From contig CANAUU010000032.1 of assembly GCA_947364965.1 (NCBI GenBank), positions 1-9,476 on the forward strand: 9,476 bases of DNA, in the 5' to 3' direction. Position numbers and translations under genes: made by a program. The notes beneath the pieces were generated by a model. It searched no databases and was not told the origin of the DNA. It saw only the letters and a list, made by a program, of their open reading frames with translations. Origin of the DNA: an uncultured Candidatus Saccharibacteria bacterium. GTDB taxonomy: Bacteria > Patescibacteriota > Saccharimonadia > Saccharimonadales > Saccharimonadaceae. Of this stretch, positions 6,563 through 9,476 are shown piece by piece. Every line of letters begins with the position of its first letter. Position 1 is the first letter of the stretch.

Positions 6563-7957
6563 TTATTTTTTGGATTTGGAAGCTTTTGTTGCGGTTTTCT
6601 TTGGGGATGACTTTGAAGCGGTCTTTGTAGTGGGTTTTGCGGTGGTCTTTGTGGCGGGTTTCGCGGAAGAGGTTTTTGCGGAGCGAGTAGTCGACCTGGA
6701 AGCTGATTTCGTGGTGAGTTTTTTCTGATTGCTGCCGGGCGACGTGGTAGCATTTTCGGCAGAGGAAGATTTTTCGGAATTAGTAAAGTAAACTTGCTTA
6801 TCTTCAGGAGATTTTTTGTCGCCGCGGAGGCAAGCAATGATAAGACCGGCACCGAGAATGAGCGTTAAAGTCGCGACGAGGAAACTGAACCCTGGGATCA
6901 TGCCGGCACAAGTAATCAATAGGATGCCGATGAGGGCTTCGACCAGCATTGGTAGCGTGCAATGACAGAGTTTCTCGACGATGACGTGACCGAGCCACGC
7001 GCCAACAAAGGCTTTGGCGAGGTAGAAAATAAGGCAATAGACACCGATAAGGAAAATACTAGTAGAGATAGCAAAGAAGCTGAACAGAAAGAGGAGCGAA
7101 AGCAGCGGCACAATAATCATGAAACCGAAGCCAAACATTAGATCAATGCCAAAGCGCTGGACATTCGCCTCGCGGGCAATAGCTTGATTTGTGCGCGGGA
7201 AGACGAGAAGGATGATAGCAAAAGTGACGAAGAGGCCAACTACGCTCATCATCTTGGAAAGCCAGATTTCTCCGGCAGTGATGGTGTAGGTTTCCGGAGT
7301 GTAAGTTTCGAGCTTACTACACTTCACGTTTGTGAGACCAGAAACTTCAGCATCGTCGTTATAGCTCAAGGTGCCGTCGATTTTAACTTGGCCTTGGAAG
7401 GTAATAGTCTCGGCACCGAGGTTAACATTACCCTTAATGGTGGCGTCCTTCAAGATGACGTGCTTTGCGGCTAGAGAAACATCGCCTGGGATATCAGCTT
7501 CAATTGAGATAGTTTGAGCACCCGCAAAAACATCTCGACCGACTTTGGCGTTTTTGGCAATGGTGATTGTTTTGCCGGCGGCGAAGAGATCCTTTTCGGT
7601 GGCAGCGTCAAAAGTGACAGTGTTGCCGGCGATGAAGGCATATTCGGATTGAGAGTTTAATTTCAAATTGTTGCCAGCAGCGAAGAGGAGTCCGCGAGAA
7701 ACTTGGTCGACGGAAACATTATTGCCGGCGTAGAGCAAGTTCTTACCAAACCAGAAGATGCCGGCATCATTTCCGATTTCTTCGGAGGAGAAGGTCGGAG
7801 CAGGCAAGGCGGGCTCGGCAATTTCACTGGTAGGTGTGGGCTCAGAGAGATTGGTGGGGACAGGAGCTCCAGCATCGACCGCCCAAGCCGGAACGATAGT
7901 CAGACCCGCGACGGCGAGACTTAAAATTGGTATTAGTAATAGTTTACGTAGCTTCAT
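6563..7957 (-). CDS. Exported bactofilin-like beta-helix membrane protein with Lys-rich tail
   Basis: A 464-residue membrane protein whose function I do not recognise. A signal peptide (1-26, ending AWA) leads into an acidic Pro-rich segment (30-57). Residues about 65-205 form regularly spaced short strands (FAAGNNLKL, FIAGNTVTF, LFAAGKTITI, VFAGAQTISI and similar), as in bactofilin/polymer-forming right-handed beta-helices, but placed outside the membrane by the signal peptide. After a loop with Cys213 come about five hydrophobic segments (roughly 236-253, 275-296, 298-317, 336-356, 358-377). The last 85 residues are low complexity and rich in Lys, Ser, Thr, Ala and Pro (AKPATKTTAKPTTK), like histone H1 or AlgP tails, and should be cytoplasmic if the segment count is right. 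The ATG at 7957 has AAAGGG four to five bases upstream. It begins 18 bases after the CorA-like C-terminal frame and precedes ung, so it is probably the middle gene of one operon. A stress-sensing or envelope-scaffold role is only a guess. Confidence 0.8.
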   Translation of the reverse strand: MKLRKLLLIPILSLAVAGLTIVPAWAVDAGAPVPTNLSEPTPTSEIAEPALPAPTFSSEEIGNDAGIFWFGKNLLYAGNNVSVDQVSRGLLFAAGNNLKLNSQSEYAFIAGNTVTFDAATEKDLFAAGKTITIAKNAKVGRDVFAGAQTISIEADIPGDVSLAAKHVILKDATIKGNVNLGAETITFQGQVKIDGTLSYNDDAEVSGLTNVKCSKLETYTPETYTITAGEIWLSKMMSVVGLFVTFAIILLVFPRTNQAIAREANVQRFGIDLMFGFGFMIIVPLLSLLFLFSFFAISTSIFLIGVYCLIFYLAKAFVGAWLGHVIVEKLCHCTLPMLVEALIGILLITCAGMIPGFSFLVATLTLILGAGLIIACLRGDKKSPEDKQVYFTNSEKSSSAENATTSPGSNQKKLTTKSASRSTTRSAKTSSAKPATKTTAKPTTKTASKSSPKKTATKASKSKK

Positions 7958-7975
7958 ATTCCCTTTCTGCCACTG

Positions 7976-8221
7976 CTATTTAATATGCTTATCAATTTCG
8001 ACGTCGGAGATTTCGTATTTGCGACGTTGCTGGATGTGAGTTAATAGTTTGGTGGCGCCCCAGCCGATAAAGGCGAGGATGAAGAAATAGACGACGCCAA
8101 AGGTTGTAAACTCAGGTTCAGATTCGGTAAAGAGGCTCAAGATGGCTGCGCCGGCAGACATGGAGGTGACGATGGTGAGACTGTTGATGGAGCCAGAAGT
8201 GACATCTTGTTTAATGCCGTC
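7976..8221 (-). CDS. C-terminal two-helix membrane part of the CorA-like protein, in the +1 frame
   Basis: The open frame continues upstream of its first ATG (8161) past 8221 and reads as protein throughout: DGIKQDVTSGSINSLTIV precedes that ATG. If joined to the preceding gene it adds 81 residues and gives 393 in total. It contains two hydrophobic helices, SINSLTIVTSMSAGAAILSL (about 323-342 of the fusion) and FGVVYFFILAFIGWGATKLL (353-372), separated by the acidic TESEPEF and followed by a basic tail. This matches the end of CorA-type channels, though the GMN signature after the first helix is absent. Starting at the 8161 ATG would begin in the middle of the first helix, and that ATG has no ribosome site. 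So this is probably not an independent gene. Confidence 0.7.
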   Translation of the reverse strand, partial: DGIKQDVTSGSINSLTIVTSMSAGAAILSLFTESEPEFTTFGVVYFFILAFIGWGATKLLTHIQQRRKYEISDVEIDKHIK

Positions 8222-8234
8222 AAAAAGTTTTTTG
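8219..8234 (-). other. Frame break resembling a prfB-type +1 frameshift site
   Basis: The upstream gene ends CAA AAA ACT TTT TGA, followed by C. Slipping forward by one base on TTT keeps a TTT codon and continues as GAC in the frame of the two-helix domain, as CUU UGA C does in the RF2 gene prfB. UGA followed by C is a weak stop. No Shine-Dalgarno-like stimulator, as prfB has, is visible just upstream. The site has runs of six A and five T, so a one-base deletion or insertion in the genome, polymerase slippage, or an assembly error could also explain it. Confidence 0.55.
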
Positions 8235-9158
8235 GGCGGAATGAACGTAATGCTCGGTCATATCCCAAAGATCTTTGATATATTCAAGGGTATCACGGAG
8301 GGTTTCGTAGCGATAGCCGGAAATGGCGAGAAAATCGGTGAGTTCTTGATCTTCTTTGGCGATGCGTTCGCGAGTGTGAATATAAGTCGACATTTGCTCA
8401 ATGCGACCGTCAATCAAAGTGACAGTTTTCGCATAACTTTCGAGCTTAGTTGAAAACTTAACGATATCGCTACCGCGGACTTTGGCACGGTCTTTGACAT
8501 CATCAATGCGTTCCCAGATAATCCGATGAAGGTTCAGATAGCGATGCAACTGGCCTTTGAATTCGCGAATGAAGACTTGTTCTTCAATGTAGCGCTCAAT
8601 GCTGGCCGTCGTAGCTTTCTTATTGTTGATGAAATAATATTTGTCGCCGCGAAGAACGCTGTAGTTTTTGTTATCGAATTCAAAGTATTTCTGGCGTTCG
8701 GTGCGGGAGAGCAGCTCCGCAATTTCTTCGCGTTTAGCATTATTGCAGACGATGAAATATGGGTAGATATTCTCGATATGAGCAAGCTCCTTCGGAACGG
8801 GTGCACCCAAGCTAAAAAGATAATTAATCGCCGGGGAGAGGCGACCTTCGTAATAATCCTTCAAACGCTCAACGTCAGCAAACATAGTTTCTTCGCTAAC
8901 TTGTTGGCTGCTGACAATGATTAGACCATCTTCACAGATTTTGACCTGGATCTGCTCACTGGTCGTGAATTGAACAAACTCCTCGCCGGCCACACCATAT
9001 TCGATGCTGCCAATGGCGAGGTCATGATGTAGTTCTTCGAGTTTGCGTTTGTTTAATTTGAGCTGCGAAGATCCGTCGCGAAGAAAGTCATAAATCTCCG
9101 ACAACTGGAGCATGGTGCGCTGGAACCAACCACCGATGTAGATGCTATCAATTTTCAT
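8220..9158 (-). CDS. CorA-like protein, large soluble domain (frame stops before the membrane helices)
   Basis: A 312-residue predicted cytosolic domain without signal peptide. The N-terminal half is mixed alpha/beta (IQVKICEDGLIIVS about 73-86). From about 180 to 312 the protein is almost entirely long charged helices, with YRYETLRDTLEYIKDLWDM near the end, as expected of the stalk helix leading into the membrane in CorA-family Mg2+/divalent cation channels. Overall similarity to CorA rests on this architecture and on the two C-terminal membrane helices found one frame away, not on the GMN motif, which is missing. A soluble coiled protein of another family is possible. GGGAGG sits about five bases before the ATG, and a promoter lies at 9223-9251. 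It is the first gene of a probable operon with the beta-helix protein and ung. If the frame break is fixed, the product here would lack its membrane part and be a pseudogene. Confidence 0.75.
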   Translation of the reverse strand: MKIDSIYIGGWFQRTMLQLSEIYDFLRDGSSQLKLNKRKLEELHHDLAIGSIEYGVAGEEFVQFTTSEQIQVKICEDGLIIVSSQQVSEETMFADVERLKDYYEGRLSPAINYLFSLGAPVPKELAHIENIYPYFIVCNNAKREEIAELLSRTERQKYFEFDNKNYSVLRGDKYYFINNKKATTASIERYIEEQVFIREFKGQLHRYLNLHRIIWERIDDVKDRAKVRGSDIVKFSTKLESYAKTVTLIDGRIEQMSTYIHTRERIAKEDQELTDFLAISGYRYETLRDTLEYIKDLWDMTEHYVHSAQKTF

Positions 9159-9218
9159 TTTGCCTCCCGTGGCACGCGACTAAGGATAACTCCGGTCGCA
9201 GATTACCTCACTATTTAA

Positions 9219-9251
9219 TTTTATGATACCATAAAAAGTTTGGGTTGTGTA
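9219..9251 (-). promoter_or_regulatory. Promoter of the CorA-like operon, -10 inside a small inverted repeat
   Basis: On the minus strand TACACA (9251-9246, four of six matches) is followed by a 17-base spacer and TATCAT (9228-9223), with TGG before it as an extended -10. The -10 sits in an inverted repeat, TTTTATG (9219-9225) with CATAAAA (9230-9236), which could be an operator or just AT-rich symmetry. The predicted start near 9216 gives a leader of about 58 bases. Confidence 0.5.
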
Positions 9252-9316
9252 GAAAATCTGCTAGTGGTGGGGGTTTCGGGAGAAGCGTCGGCTTAATAAA
9301 GTTGTTGGAGGATTCC

Positions 9317-9427
9317 CTATCGGAGGATTTCGACAAGTTTATGGCGAGAGGCGGCGCCGGATTTGATGACGACACAGGATTTCGCGACATGAAAATGCGC
9401 GGCGAGCAGTTTGATGAGGGCGGTGTT
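9317..9427 (-). CDS. DUF167/YggU family protein, C-terminal fragment
   Basis: Only the last 36 residues and the stop (TAG at 9319-9317) are present; the rest is lost at the contig end. The fragment reads [21 protein letters not shown], then [12 protein letters not shown]. This matches the C-terminus of the DUF167 family (E. coli YggU), which typically has A-x-x-x-L-I-x-x-L-A-x-x-F, a strand, and SGxxSRxK. The biochemical role of the family is not well defined. The gene stops about 160 bases upstream of the CorA-like gene, in the same direction. The fragment is too short for the ORF list but fits the family well. Confidence 0.75.
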   Translation of the reverse strand, partial: NTALIKLLAAHFHVAKSCVVIKSGAASRHKLVEILR

Positions 9428-9476
9428 AGATCGGAAGAGCGTCGTGTAGGGAAAGAGTGTGTCAGTACGTGTAGAT
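9428..9476. other. Illumina TruSeq adapter with i5 barcode (synthetic, not genomic)
   Basis: From 9428 the sequence is AGATCGGAAGAGC and continues exactly as the reverse complement of the TruSeq universal adapter through GAGTGT at 9460. Then come eight bases, GTCAGTAC (9461-9468), and GTGTAGAT (9469-9476), which is the next part of a dual-index adapter. The eight bases are the reverse complement of GTACTGAC, the TruSeq HT i5 index D508. Real genome therefore ends at 9427. Confidence 0.98.

Noticed and set aside
6480..6728. A plus-strand frame rich in Val, Phe and Ala resembling a membrane protein
   Set aside because: It is the mirror of the Lys/Ser/Thr-rich tail of the beta-helix protein; the repetitive tail produces this pattern on the other strand.
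8161..8161. ATG at 8161 as the start of an independent 61-residue membrane protein
   Set aside because: It lacks a ribosome site and would start inside a membrane helix; the protein-like frame continues upstream into the CorA-like gene.
8220..8222. TGA read as an amino acid (alternative genetic code)
   Set aside because: Reading through this TGA in frame meets a TAA within a few codons and does not reach the membrane domain; only a frame change does.

Overview
This window is the end of a bacterial contig that codes almost entirely on the minus strand. Its last 49 bases are Illumina adapter rather than genome. The gene content suggests a member of the Candidate Phyla Radiation, most likely a Saccharibacteria (TM7)-like bacterium. 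The reasons are compact genes, a cutinase-like secreted protein fused to VWA and PKD modules, a degenerate sortase-type C-terminus, and several membrane proteins with no clear family name. This placement is inferred from gene style, not from a marker-gene tree. TGA behaves as an ordinary stop, which argues against the Absconditabacteria/Gracilibacteria code.

Layout, left to right. Positions 1-1278 (minus) hold trigger factor, nearly complete, running off the left edge. Its start codon lies in a perfect 17-bp palindrome that also carries an extended -10 box, followed upstream by a second strong stem-loop. Positions 1404-2993 (minus) encode a FAD-binding (PCMH-type, GlcD/D-lactate dehydrogenase-like) oxidoreductase. 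Back-to-back promoters around 3021-3089 then serve this gene and the only likely plus-strand gene, a small Cys/His protein (3117-3341). Positions 3354-5600 (minus) encode a large secreted cutinase-VWA-PKD protein with its own promoter. About 280 bases follow that hold this promoter and, at best, one doubtful small ORF.

Positions 5881-9158 (minus) look like one operon. In transcription order it contains a large protein with CorA-like architecture whose two C-terminal membrane helices are in a different reading frame, then a membrane protein with a bactofilin-like beta-helix and a histone-like tail, then uracil-DNA glycosylase (ung). A promoter with an extended -10 lies upstream at 9223-9251. 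The final genomic piece (9317-9427) is the C-terminus of a DUF167/YggU protein, cut off where the adapter begins.

The housekeeping genes (tig, ung, DUF167) are ordinary. The interesting parts are the frame break in the CorA-like gene, which sits at a site resembling the prfB +1 frameshift site; the composite surface protein; the beta-helix membrane protein; and the palindromic trigger-factor start. I saw no CRISPR array, tRNA, rRNA or insertion sequence.
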